The notes beneath the pieces were generated by a model. That model was not told where the DNA came from, did no database searches, and saw nothing but the letters and a program-made list of their open reading frames with translations. Below are positions 24,174-35,889 of a stretch of DNA of 64,000 nt, in pieces (position 1 is the first letter of the stretch; every line of letters starts with the position of its first letter). Both the position numbers and the translations under genes were made by a program. Origin of the DNA: Punica granatum (Eukaryota > Streptophyta > Magnoliopsida > Myrtales > Lythraceae); the NCBI RefSeq assembly GCF_007655135.1, contig NC_045131.1, positions 21,436,001-21,500,000 of the forward strand. The letters are read 5' to 3'.

Positions 24174-25480
24174 GGGATTTTTGAAATATTATAGAAGCAA
24201 ATTGAATAAAATTATGTTGACATTAGAGAAAATGACACAATTAGTACAAAATCTTTTATTAAAGTAATATTTTTGTATTTGGTAAACAAATAACACTGGT
24301 AGAAAAATTAAAATTGTAATAATTTTTAGGGGTTTTTACTTAAAATGACCCATGGTTTGTCCGTTTTGTCAAATTTTTCATATACTTTTTTTTTGTCAAA
24401 TCTATTTCATGGTTTACTTTTTGCATCAAATCTATCACGGCGTTATCTTTTCCGTTGACATCTAACGGTTGTGCTGACGTGGTACGTGGAGAGATAGTGG
24501 GCCACACTTGCCACGTGGGCACCATGTCAGCATGGCCGTTAGAAGTCGATGGAAAAGATAATGCTGTGATAGATTTGATGAAAAAAGTAAACTATGAGAT
24601 AGATTTGACAAAAAAAAAACATATGATAGATTTGACAAAACGAACAAACCATTGACCATTTTAGATAAATACCCCTAATTTTTATACATAACTTTTCAAT
24701 TTCTTAAAATGTTAGACGAACTATAAATTTCAAGTTAACACTATCAAGTTCTGCAAATGTGGCTCTTGCACAGCTATTGATGTGTCAAATTTTGAAAACG
24801 TGGCTTCTATTAGATGGTGGTTGATGAGGGCGTCCCTACCCCCTTCTTTGATCACCTTTGTTCTCAGGCCAGCTCGGTCAGAGGGTGGGGTCGGCCTTGA
24901 GGGCGCCCCCTCCAAGAAAATGCTAATGCCGTCAATAGGAAATTGACAGAATGCACTTGATTTATCATTTTGGAAATTCTTTTTACCAAATTGTTGAAAA
25001 AAAGTTTTTGCTAGGTTTTGTATCAGTCAGTTGTGCTTTTTACCCTAGTTTTTATTGCCATCTTACTTACTGAAATTTGAATTACGTCGCATTTGCTCAC
25101 TCATGATTTTAAAGTCGTTGTAACTAGTCGATAATCCAAACATGTGAGGGGAGTTTTGAAATATTATAGAAGCAAATTGAACAAAATTATGCTACCATTA
25201 GGAAAACGAAATAGTTCGTACAAAATCTTTTATTAAAGTAATATTTTGGTATTCGGTAAAAACACACTTTACCAAAACTAAAATTATAAGCATGGTTATA
25301 CATAACTTTCCTATTTAGAAAATATTAGACATTAATAATTAATTTTGTGTTAACACCATCAAATTTTACTAACGTGACTCTTTCACAGCTATTGATGTGT
25401 CAAGTTTTGAGAACGTGGCTCTTATGGGGATGGTTGTTGACATGGGCATCCCCACCCCCTTCTCCGATCACCAATGTACT
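24174..25480. repeat. Direct duplication with a MITE in one copy only
   Basis: Unit 1 (24174-24860) and unit 2 (25145-25480) share ttgaaatattatagaagc, caaaatcttttattaaagtaat, tatacataactt, cacagctattgatgtgtcaa and cacccccttct-like words. The offset between copies is 974 before the MITE at 24329-24675 and 615 after it. The difference equals the MITE plus its target duplication within a few bases. Confidence 0.85.
24329..24675. mobile_element. Mutator-like MITE (347 bp)
   Basis: The TIRs open ggggtttttacttaaaatg on the left and, reversed, ggggtatttatctaaaatg on the right, and extend about 90 bases (both contain gtttgtccgttttgtcaaa-like text). The perfect 9 bp duplication taattttta lies at 24320-24328 and 24676-24684. 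The paralogous unit at 25290-25310 lacks the element. No coding capacity. Confidence 0.92.
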
Positions 25481-26485
25481 CTCTTTAATTTCATTTTTAT
25501 TTATTTCTATTATTTAAAACAATTTGTAATTTTAGTTCTAATATTTTCGTTTTGATTTATTTTATTTTTAGTATTTATTTATTTATATTTTTAAAATAAT
25601 TTTTTATTTATATTTATATTTTATTTCTGTTATTTTAAATTTATAATATTTATTTTTCTATTATTTTTAATATTATTTTATTTATTTGTATCATTTGGGA
25701 TTTATATGTAGAGAACTTCCTATTTAGTATTATTCCACTGCTTGAATTACTTAGAATACAATTTTCACCGCCTCATTAATCTTAGAAGTGTACAACCCAA
25801 AAAAAATTCTAGAAGCCAAAATAGACTCTTTTTGTTATTTCTTCGTAGCTAAGCAAAACTTACTTCGTAGTTAGGTACACCTTACTTTATGGTTAAGTAA
25901 ATCGTATATATTATTATTTTATATGTCAAAGTTTTTCCTAAGAAAAAAATCAAATTGATTTGCGAGAAAACAAAAATCAGTCGTACTCCCCACCAAGGCT
26001 TTCGAAATGTTTTTGCTTTGCATAATAATAATGATAATAATATAACATAATATAATATAATAGATTTGTGAACATGCACCAGAACGGTGATCAATGAAGT
26101 GCTTGTTTTTGTTAAGGAGAGACCTGCAAAAGACCAAACTGTTTTAATCCAACTAATCCGGTTTCAGCTTTCGGGGTTTCTATTCAGAAAAAAGGAATCG
26201 ATTATGAAAATATCTCGTAAAAGTAATAAAGAAACGTAGTCCCCAAATCTAAATTTATGCCCACTTTTATAAAACATTTCGAGTAAGGATAAGGACAAAA
26301 CTCAATGGACAAAATTTCATTTAACAGATCCAACAGTATGATACTTAAAAACATGTTACTAGAGTAACTTTTTACCGTAATATTGAAGATCTTGTAACAA
26401 TAAAAGTAACTTTTTGTGGTATAATTATTGGCATGAAGAAAATCTACCTCCAACATATTCGAAACAAAAGGTTATACTTCTACTC
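25481..26485. other. AT-rich intergenic DNA, no gene seen
   Basis: 25490-25690 is a (TTTAT)-like low-complexity tract. Short frames at 25882-26137 and 26202-26456 translate to hydrophobic low-complexity peptides without recognisable domains. Confidence 0.5.
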
Positions 26486-26569
26486 TTACTTGCCAGGGCC
26501 AGCCCACGCGAAATTGTGGCCTAAAGCGAAATCAGAAAATGATGCCTTTCTTTATTCAATGAAATAATA

Positions 26570-28865
26570 TCAAATTTTATTTAAATTTTATTTTCTAACT
26601 TTTTGAGATGCAAAATTACTTATTAGATCTTTATAATGAATTTCGTCTAACATTTCTTTTTCAATTGATAATAAAGCTAATCATTTTAATCTTTCTTGAG
26701 ACATTGTAGATCATAATAAGATTTTGTTAATTTCAATTTTGAAAAACTCCTTTGAGCCGAAGCTACTGTTACAAGAATCGTTAACATTATTCTATATGCA
26801 ATATATGCATCTGTCTTTTAATGTGATTGAGTATATCTATCAGAGTATTATCTTCTACTTGTATGACTTCTCTTAACACTGTCAATTCCGAAAATAAATT
26901 TAAACCGTTCATGTCAGAATTATCATTATATTTTAATAAATATTCAAGATTAAGGCATTGTTTTTTCAAATTTTCATGGTCTAAGGACCTCAAATATTTT
27001 ACTACTAAATAGAAAACCAAAATTATTTTCAGACATTTGGAATTGTCAAATCTAATTTGAAGTGAGGAAATAGATTGGTCTACTATGTATAAGAAATAAT
27101 CAATTCTCAAAGATTCTTCAAGAGATCTTTGTGTATCATTATAACACGAAATTCAGGTGCTATATTTATTTCGCATGCAATTTCTTTAGCAGAAGCCATA
27201 GCATTTGCAAATCCTTCGTCTCTATACTTTTGAAAAAAAGGAAAGAAGACCTTTTAGTTGATCTATAGCAACATCAATACGCATATCTTTTGATTGAAAT
27301 TTTTTACTAATTGAATCAATAGCAAATAATAATCATACCAAATAATAATCTCCAATAAAAATTCAAAATTTTCAAACTCATACAATGCTAAGCAATTAGC
27401 TTCTGTTTTAGTTTTCGAATCTTTCACTAACATCTACCAATTTCACTAAAGCATCTCTTATTTGAGGAGCTTGAAATCTTATTACTTTAAAACTTTCAAT
27501 CCGACTTTCCCAATGTGTTTGTGACAATGATTTAAGAGTTAGATTGGGTACAAAATCTTTTAAAATTGTCAAGCGTTTAGTAGAAGAAGAAAAATAATGA
27601 ATACACACGTTGTACCACCTCGAAAAATGATATATCCTTAGTACAAGAATTAGCCACGTCACAAAGTACCAAGTTTAAAATATGACAACCACATGGTGCA
27701 TAAAATGCTATAGGATTCATATCTAAAAGTCTTTTCTGTACTCATTGGTGTTTTCCCTTCATATTTGATCCATTATTATTTCCTTGTCCTCTTAAATTAT
27801 CAATATCAACGCCTATATTTTTTTATTTCATCCATAATAGCTTCAAAAAGGCCCTTCCCACTTGTGCCATGTACTTCTAAAAACTCTACAAAATATTCTG
27901 TGATTTTTATTAGATTTGAAAAAATATCCACACTTCGCAATATGAAAGACATTTGTTCCTGATGACTTGTATCCGGAGTGCAATCAAGTATGATTGAAAA
28001 ATATTTTGTGCCTATAATTTTTTTAATAATTTTATTGTTCATCACTTGCTAACATAACTATCAATTCATTTTGTATTTTATGTCCAAGGTAGCTGTTATG
28101 AATTTCATCATGTGCAATGCGTCGAATATGTTCTTTCATCACTGGATCAAATTCTACAATCATTTCAGTTAAACTTAAAAAGTGTCCATTACTTTCTCGG
28201 TGAATTTTTTCATCGCCCCCACGAAAAGTTTTTATGACAGCGATAATTCTTAACAATGCTTTTCTTGCAGTGTTCTCTTTCTTTATTAATTCGTTCTCGA
28301 ACATTCTTATCATTTGTTATATTTTTAACAATCTCATTTCTAAATCAACCCATAAAACTCATATTATTAGTATGTTATGTGCCTGTTTCATGACTTTTAA
28401 GCTTAGTACTAATATTTATCCAATCATTGTTACCTTCATTAGCTGGTTTACTAGTATTGGAAACAGAATTAAATAACTTGCAAGAAAAACAAAACACCCT
28501 ATCCAAATCTTTAGAATAAACTAACCACCATCTATCATGCTTCTCACCAGCTGCTATTTTTTTAATATAAAGTGTAGTAGAAAAATATCTTGAGAACTTA
28601 CCCTTTGGAAAGTCTATATCCATAATTCTAATTGGCCATTTTTCAACCAATAAATCTTTCAAATTTGTATCAATATTATTCCATTGACTAGGATCGTAGA
28701 TATTTCTTAAGGAGTCATTCGGTTCATTTACAAGTTCGTCTTTATAATAATCACTAGAAAATTTGGAAGATTGCATTAAAATTTCAATTCTTCTCCTTTT
28801 TTGGCATTTTGAATAACCAGGTTCAAATATTCTGCTTAATATACTTAATATCTTATGAATTACCC
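26570..28865 (-). pseudogene. hAT transposase (TTF/ZMYM zinc finger, DUF4371, dimerisation domain), broken
   Basis: Domain order from 28865 downward: a KRRRIEILMQSS-like start; the TTF/MYM finger with RWWLVYSKDLDRVFCFSCKLF (about 28480-28530); DUF4371 with FDPVMKEHI and [11 protein letters not shown] (28080-28190); the catalytic-core start SIILDCTPDTSHQEQMSFI (27930-28010); [14 protein letters not shown] and [11 protein letters not shown] (27420-27560); and the C-terminal hAT dimerisation motif ASAQRSFSKLKLTKS (about 26700-26760). At least five frame breaks separate these parts, so no transposase can be made. Comparable plant genes are annotated as zinc finger MYM-type protein 1-like. Confidence 0.88.
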
Positions 28866-29664
28866 CACAAAAAAAATTAATGTGTACCTAATAAGTATAA
28901 ATAAAATGCATATAAATTAAAATAAAGAAGTTAGAACAATGGAACCTAGCCCTCGGGTATTGAAGTTGATTCAGGAAAGTGCTTTAGGGTAGACTAGTGT
29001 TATTTCTTCAACTCTTTGCAACAATACACCGAATAAATTTTCGTTCTCTTTGCTGCCCGTATAATTCAGATTAGAATGAAAAGATTAAAGGAGCAACTTG
29101 GCTTTTATAAGGATGCAAAAGTAACCGTTGTAGGTTTTTTTTTTTTAAATTGAATATCATTTGGACCTCGGAGCAATCTGGATTAGTAGAAATTAGTTGA
29201 ATGAATTTATTGTTATGACGTTAGAATGATTATGTATGGCAATTAATAAAATTAGCAAGTATTTGTAAGGCAATTAATAAAGTGGACAAAAGGTTGGGTA
29301 AATACCGATATATTTTAAAATGTCAACTACTATAGACGTTAGAAATAGAACGGATTTTTAGAAACATTAATGAAATAATTTAATGAGAAGTTTTGGAGGT
29401 AGAAATGTAATTAAGGAAATAATAAAATATTATGGAAAAGTATTGATTTAATACATTATGATTTAGGTTGTGTTTGATAACTCAAATTAAGTACTAAACT
29501 TAATTATTTAGCACTTAATTGAGTTTAACTTGTTTGTTAATACCAAAATTTTTTTGACTTAACTTAATAATTCAGACAAAAAAGTGTTGAATGATTAAGG
29601 AAGTGGGAGCCTACTTAATCATTCAGTCATTTTGAGCTAATTCGCTCAGCTGTGGGTTTGTTCA

Positions 29665-30195
29665 TAATGGCGGTGCCCCTAAACTTTTTTGTTTTTGCAA
29701 ATCAGTCCACCCCCTTAGCACCAAACCCGATAGAGAGAGAAAGGGAAGAGGCGACTCAACCCTCCCCCCTCTGCTGTCCTTGATTTTCGACAGTGGTTGC
29801 CGGCAATTGGGCCATCACTGCTGGGAATTTTGCGATCTCGTTCCTTGTCTCACTCTTCGAAGAGAGAGAAGGATCGAACGGCCACCGCAGCACCCGCGAC
29901 GACTCCGACACCATCAGTGGTCACTTTCGACGTTGCTTGGCCTGTAGTGGCTTCCCTCTCTTTTCGAAGAGAGATAGGGAGTAAGGTTTTGGTTTCATGG
30001 TTGGCCAGTCACCACAATCCAAGTGACGTTGCCGGCGACCACTGATGGCGTATGCGACTTCGTCTGTAAAGGTGGTCGCTGGTGTGGTGGCCACCATTGT
30101 CACCACATCTCATGATTGGTTATTTTTTTTTCCATATTTTCATTTTTAATTAGGGTCAAATGTTGAAATACAAAAGTTTTGGGGCATTAATGACA
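29665..30195. mobile_element. Probable small TIR element, ends uncertain
   Basis: The left end gtgcccctaaacttttttg mirrors the right end caaaagttttggggcat. The interior is GC-richer, with ccggcgaccac words and small inverted repeats. No clear target duplication was found, so the borders are approximate. Confidence 0.35.
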
Positions 30196-30206
30196 AATAA
30201 TATAAA

Positions 30207-30892
30207 GGCAAAAGTACAAAAATCCCCTATGGTTTCCGGTTGGGACAAATTGCACAATGTGTTTTTGTTATGGATAACTAGCCCTCTTGTTGTGTACTCC
30301 GTTAGCCGTAAGAGGTTACAATGTTAGTTTTTTTTTTTTCCATTTTTAGTCATTAATTTTTAGCTTTTTAATCATTTTGGTTCTAAATCTTTTTTTCTTT
30401 ATCATTCATATCCTCAATTTTTCATTTTTTCATTTTAGTCCTCGAAATAGAAGGAGGGGTCAGGATCGCCTCCACCGAGGTTGCCGGTACCCTCAAAGTC
30501 CCTGGTTGATTCGCAGGATGGGGCTGCCAATCGACGATCTCGACCCCTCCACTGAGGTCGCCGGTACTCATGGAGGACGCCGAGTGACCTCGGTGGAGGG
30601 GTCGAGATTGCCGATTGGCGGCCTCGACCCCTTTTTCCCTTTCGATTTTCTTTCGATGACTAAAATGATAAAAAATGAAAAGTTTAGGATAGGAATAATA
30701 AAAGAAAAAAGATTTAGAATCAAAATAATTAAAATGCTAAAGATTGAGGACTAAAAATGAAAAAAAAAACTAATGTCGTAATCCCCTATGGCTAACGAAG
30801 TACATCACATGAGAGCTAATTATCCCTAACAAAAACACATGGTACAATTTATCCCGACTCCAAACCTCAATGAGGATTTTTGTATTTTTTCC
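30207..30892. mobile_element. Mutator-like MITE (686 bp), third nesting level
   Basis: Long TIRs (about 120 bases) contain tacaaaaatcccc and gtgtttttgttatggataa on the left and matching text reversed on the right. The perfect 9 bp duplication taatataaa is at 30198-30206 and 30893-30901. The core has near-palindromic cgaggttgccgg/ccgattggcgg segments. The 125-codon frame at 30377 is a translation of TIR and core, not a gene. Confidence 0.9.
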
Positions 30893-31204
30893 TAATATAA
30901 AATATGCTAAAAGTAATTCACCATTTTATAATCAAACAAGATTGACTTATTTTATTAAGCACTTATTTCATTAAGTACTTGAAATTTAGTACTTAAAATT
31001 CAGCACTTCATTTTAAATTCAAATAAACATAACCTTACTCTGGTCGGGCCGAATAAAAGGCTTAGGTGGGCCTATAATGAGGCCCCCTAAACAACTTGGT
31101 CCCACTTTAGAGTAAAGGCCTTGGTGGATCTTCAATTTGGAGGTGCCAAGCAAGGGCATTTCTTGGCCATATGATGGGCCGGCCCTGTTACCGGCCTCCA
31201 ATAT

Positions 31205-31210
31205 TTTATT
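31205..31210 (-). terminator. Polyadenylation signal, cyclin-T copy 2
   Basis: AATAAA on the minus strand, 172 bases after the stop codon. It is the first such hexamer downstream and lies 10 bases short of the hAT target duplication. Confidence 0.6.
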
Positions 31211-31381
31211 TTAGGAGAAAAAGGAAAATGCAATTGCCTTTAAATCTAATATCTAAAACATCGAATTAGTACAATATAATCTCATTTACTGCTAATATAA
31301 TAGTCATCTACAATATCGAATCAGTAAGTTTATCTACATAATCTTCAACAATGACTGGTGTCCTGACTCACCACCAGTACT

Positions 31382-34300
31382 TCAACTTTTAGTTCCCTGT
31401 GATGGGGGAACCCCGTTTTGCTCATAAAGTTCCAGCATTTGATTGCTGACCTCTGAAAAAACAGCCAGACAATCAAAGAATAATTCATCAGAAAAAGAAG
31501 AAAGAGAAAAAAAGGATTTCGCACAAAGAAATGAAGTTTAGCAGGACATGTCTTAGAAAACAGATGTTCCAATCAAACATAAACGAAGACATAAACCAAG
31601 AAAGTCCCTTTAATCCATTTTATCTTTAAGACGTGATACCAAGTTAATCAGGAAAATGTTGCCAGTGCAATAAGTGCACAATTGAAAGGTTGCGCACCAC
31701 AAATTGGTTTGGCACTATCTGTTGAAATTAATGAAAATTAAATATAATGGGGAAGAAGTGAACCTTCCAATTGACGGGGAGTTATGTCTAACTCATGCCA
31801 CCAGATCATCTCACCGTCCGAGGGGAGCTTAACTTTCAGGAACTTGGCAGCGAGGAAAATCGCACCTGCTGCAATGTGATGGGGCTTAAATTGCAGGCAG
31901 AGCGAGGTCCTCAGCCTGAGAAGCCACTTTTACATTGTGTGAAGAAGATCAAGTGGAGGGAAGACTGTTGAATGAAAATTTTATCAAAAGAACCATAAAA
32001 AGCCAACAGAGAGGCAGTTCTTTTTTCTTATCGTACCCATCATTAACAAAATTCCAAGCAACTTGAGCAAGTGCCTTTTCTGTATCTTCGTCTGCGACCT
32101 TAAACTTCCTCATTGCTTTGACCAGGGGCTTGTAGGGGTGGTGGACGTTTAAGTCAAAACCCAGAGTTGCAAGCACAAGCCTCTCCGCTAACAAAATAAG
32201 CTCTTTCTGCTGTTCGTACACTTCCTGCACAGCATGTTGGGCAAGTCAAGCAATACTATTCTTGCAAGCTATGACAAAGGAATCTGGCCAACATAAGATT
32301 ATGAAATTTGTAAAAAAGCACCATCCCGAGGCTAAATCTTAATAAACAATTTCACTAACTCCATATTTTCCTAACTTGTAGCAGACATTATAGAACTAGC
32401 ACAGAATTACGTGACAAACATTTATAGCAGGACTATAAGGACACAAAAACATTAGCTCAGCCTACTATAATGAGGTCATTTTCCAAGATGGAAGCCCAAA
32501 GATCATGTCTATCATCAGAGATTGCTGTGATTTTAAGAATATTGATAACATGTGACCGTTCAAATATTCTTCTAAATGGAGAAGATGAAAATTGACAGCA
32601 CAGGTGACTGTAGGGTAAGTAACTTATGCACATCATTGTAAAACAGAAGCAAGAGTGAGGGAGTGAAGGGCATGGAGAGAGAAGAACTCGCACCAACTCA
32701 ATAGGTAAGATCAATCAGACTCTTCAAATAAACAGGCAAATTAGAGAACACCTTCTGTTTGATCCTTTGAGCAGCAGTTGCATCCTTTTTATGGATCATC
32801 TCATAGGAAACAGGAATGACCTCTTTTAGTGAACGGGGAGGCTCTTCAACCTTCCCAGCAAGGAACATGCATGCAGTCGCAATAGTCTGTGGAGCAAATA
32901 AATTAGCATTAACATAAACCTCCTGTATTAAATCTCAAGGTCTCAGAGAATGACATATGGAACAGCTTTCAGCAGGACTGGTGTTCTGCAACATCAATTA
33001 CAATTGGATAAACCTAAATCATAAGTGTCTCTACTTAAATTATGATCCTTTGTAGGATAAAGAATCAAAATCCAGTTTATAGTACTTGACAAACCAAGTG
33101 TAGATAAAGTCACGTTCTACTGGATGAGTAACAGCAATTTTACGCAGATTTGAGCTAAACGTCTAACCCTTCCAGCAGCATAGCTCAATAAAGCCTAATC
33201 CTCTGGTCGTATCTATCTCATTCTTAGCAACCCAGCCATATATATTAAACATCCATAAAAGAGCAAACTAGATATCAGGAAATACTGGCATTTTTACCAT
33301 GATTTAAAGGATTGATTTCAGGAAGGAGGTTGCATCACCTTTCCCACAGACATAACACTATAAAATGGATATATGACTCAATTTATTGGTTAAAAGTTGT
33401 CTTCACACTATAACACAGTATCACTCCTAATAGTTTGCACGACTTGCTTTCTATATAAAGGGTTAATTTCCCCCCAAAAAAAAAAATCAAACTTTTTACA
33501 TTTTATCAAATCTAGCACCAACTTTTTTTTCTTAACATAAAAATAAAAATACAGATACTATCAATGTTAGCAAGCCTCAACTATTCTGTTAATGCTGACC
33601 ACACCCCCCAAATAAGGGTAGCCAGCGACCCTACAGTGTGGTGGTGGCCTCCGGTTAGGCCCTCTCAGCCAAATTTGAAAAAAAAATTAAAAAAAATAAG
33701 TTAGAGTAAGAAAGGAAGAGGGGGTCGGCGGTGCGAACCTCATCGGAGGCCACCACCCCCCCGCTGGGGGTCGCCAACGACCCTCAGATTATTAAAAAGC
33801 ACTAAAAATTATTTAAAAGAAAAAGATAAAATTGAAAAGAGTCACATATGACTGAATATTAGATTCAGTGACTCACCCTCCTGTCGTTCGTTGCATGAGA
33901 CTGTTGCAGGAAAAATCGATGACAAAAAATTATTGCTGTAGCGATCGTTACTTGTGGTCTGCAAATAAAAAGGTAGGCATTAGATATACATCAATTTAAT
34001 GTAAAAAGATCTATCTAAAAGAATATAGATTCCTACCAAGTACTTGCTTACATTAGAAAAGCTAAAAGCCCTTTTACAAGTTTCAATTTTTAAAAAAAAG
34101 TAGATGTATGTTTGAAACCTAGAACTACTCTATCCTAGAAAACCCAGAGAAAATTTGAGAACACACCAGAACCAAAAAGAGGCTTTCTCATCACTGTTCA
34201 AAACTTAAAAGGAAGCCATTAGAATTTCAGAATTGAGAAAACCGTATAGCTGCCATGAGAATACCACCAGAAAATATATTCCCATTGAATATTTCCTTGG

Positions 34301-35314
34301 ATGAGGAAAGCTAGGAGTCTTTCTAGTTCTAAAAGTTTCATTTTTTTAAGAGAAAGTGGAGACATAAAAAGATAAAGACCAACTACTTAATACTAATCTA
34401 TCCTAGCAAACCCAAACAAAATTTCAAAACACACCACCACCAATATGAAGCTTCCCCATCACTTCACTATTTTCAAATGGCAAAATTTATATAAATATCT
34501 ATATATATATACACATAAATTCAGAACTAAGAAAAGTGTACACGAGAGCCTGATTCACTTATCCCATAGCACATTATTTATCCATACAACATTGCATTGA
34601 ATAGAACATATCCCATATCTAATCAACAAGAATTTGCCATTTCAGGTGCACCAACTCTGATAAAAAAGAAGTTCTTTGAGGTAAGAATTTCAACCATAGA
34701 GGAACCTCATTACTATTTATTTGGCTAAATCATAGCCTTTTTAACTGACAAGAAGCCCAAATCCTCTCGCTCCAGGCTGGGGCATAACCGTTCAAGTAGG
34801 AAAAATATCCACATTCTGCCAACAACGTATAAGAATGGATAATGGAAGGAAACCCAACTAATATATGCTTTTTTCTTACTCATACAATTACTCTCTTCCT
34901 TCTTGAATCCCTAGCCTCTGTGTCTAGTCCATGCCATACACTGACAACAACATACCCCTAATCAATTCCTAGATTAATTAGGATTAGCTGTTACATGATT
35001 TGGTGTTTCTAAGACGGAAAAGGAATTGCACACGCTATGTAACGACCAATGCGGTAGCTAATGCAAGCATGAAACCGGGAGAAAGAAACAGAGGGGTCGA
35101 GGCAAGCTTACACTTTGAGCCTCATCCCAAGATCCTGCAAGAAGGTGCAGTATGACTTGCGGAGATAAGTCTCCTTCTTGAGCTCAATCCCGTCCCTTCT
35201 CGACGGAGAGTTCTCTTCGATTTCCTTTCTAGACATGTACCAACGACCCCCAACCCCGACATCCTCTTGCTGCCGCAGATGCTGCGACGACAGCCCCCCA
35301 ACATTCCCCGCCAT
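31382..35314 (-). CDS. Cyclin-T gene, copy 2 (complete, six exons, 276 aa)
   Basis: Cyclin T binds and activates CDK9/CDKC for transcription elongation in the nucleus. Exons (minus): 35112-35314, 33877-33958, 32752-32886, 32037-32224, 31764-31915, 31382-31452. They sum to 831 bases, exactly 277 codons with TGA. All introns are GT-AG. Exons 1-3 carry the first cyclin box ([47 protein letters not shown]). Exon 4 has [32 protein letters not shown] and [12 protein letters not shown]. Exon 5 has [18 protein letters not shown] and [12 protein letters not shown]. Exon 6 ends [14 protein letters not shown] before a short tail. The protein stops soon after the second cyclin fold, shorter than the long-tailed plant cyclin-T members. 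The start is set by the paralogue and by the leader acceptor 23 bases upstream. It is the duplicate of the gene at the left edge, about 29.4 kb away on the same strand. Confidence 0.93.
33470..33850. mobile_element. Probable MITE-like insert in cyclin-T copy 2 intron 2
   Basis: Sequence absent from the matching part of copy 1: a poly-A/T-rich left part with tttatcaaatctagcacc, then inverted GC-rich words (cggaggccaccac / ggtggcctccgg, gtcgccaacgaccct / gggtagccagcgaccct). The hairpin symmetry suggests a TIR element. Ends and target duplication are not clear. Confidence 0.4.
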
Positions 35315-35337
35315 CCCAGCAATACGCCCAAGCCTCT

Positions 35338-35496
35338 CTGCCTATAGATCCCCAGTGAGATTCGGGCGTTCGTCAGAAGTCGTAACTACAATCAAAGCAG
35401 CACCTCCCGACTAGATTGGAACAAATGGAACACCTTTCCCTCCGAAAGAGGCCAGAAATCAACAAACTAGAAACCCTAGAACGAAAATTCGCAAAC
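35338..35496 (-). other. Leader (5'UTR) intron of cyclin-T copy 2
   Basis: Donor CCAG|GTTTGC at 35497/35496 and acceptor AGGCAG|AGAGGC at 35338/35337 on the minus strand. The acceptor context is conserved with copy 1. Inferred without transcripts. Confidence 0.5.
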
Positions 35497-35518
35497 CTGG
35501 TTCGACTTCCAACAGGGA

Positions 35519-35833
35519 AATAACACGCGCCTGCTGCAACAGAGGACCTTGGGCAGCCGAATGGAAATCGCACAGAGTGATGTGACAGAGAGAGAGAGAG
35601 AGAGAGAGGAGAGGCGGATGCAGGCCGACGGGCGTCGGGATCACCGGCCACCGAGTAATAATGGAGGTGGGAGGAGGAAATAACACGCGGCTGCTGCAAC
35701 AGAGGACCTTGGGCAGCCGAATGGAAATCGCAGAGAGTGATGTGACAGAGAGAGAGAGAGAGAAGAGGCGGATGCAGGCCGACGGGCGTCGGGATCACCG
35801 GCCACCGAGTAACAATGGAGGTGGGAGGAGGAA
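35519..35833 (-). repeat. Two-copy tandem repeat (about 160 bp) in cyclin-T copy 2 leader/promoter
   Basis: The block from taacacgcg.ctgctgcaac through cttgggcagccgaatgg, a GA run, gcggatgcaggccgacgg and gaggtgggaggagga occurs twice in a row (about 35520-35678 and 35681-35833). Copies are nearly identical apart from the GA tract length, so the duplication is recent. Cyclin-T copy 1 has only one related unit. Confidence 0.92.
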
Positions 35834-35889
35834 AGAAGATTGAGAAATGGAAATTAAGGAGAGAAGATCGCCAGGTCCTTCAATAGAGC

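Larger units (their letters stand above)
29466..31034. mobile_element. PIF/Harbinger-like MITE nested in the hAT element
   Basis: The TIRs start ggttgtgtttgataa on the left and ggttatgtttatttg on the right (reversed). Both continue with agtacttaa/agcactta words. The three-base duplication tta flanks both ends (29463-29465, 31035-31037). It carries another MITE-like segment (about 29665-30195) and the 686 bp Mutator-like MITE below. No transposase. Confidence 0.6.
26494..31187 (-). mobile_element. hAT-superfamily transposon, decayed, with nested inserts
   Basis: The ends are cagggccagccca (26494) and, reversed, cagggccggccca (ending 31187), a short TIR typical of hAT elements. They are flanked by ttacttgc (26486-26493) and ttaccggc (31188-31195), an 8 bp duplication with two mismatches. 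The element carries a broken ZMYM/DUF4371-type transposase on the minus strand and, in its 5' region, a Harbinger-like element. It ends only 10 bases from the cyclin-T polyadenylation motif at 31205. Confidence 0.75.

Noticed and set aside
30377..30754. 125-codon frame
   Set aside because: It lies wholly within the TIR and core of a Mutator-like MITE.
35373..35798. 141-codon frame upstream of cyclin-T copy 2
   Set aside because: It translates the tandem-duplicated leader and GA microsatellite; the repeated peptide follows the DNA repeat and has no domain.
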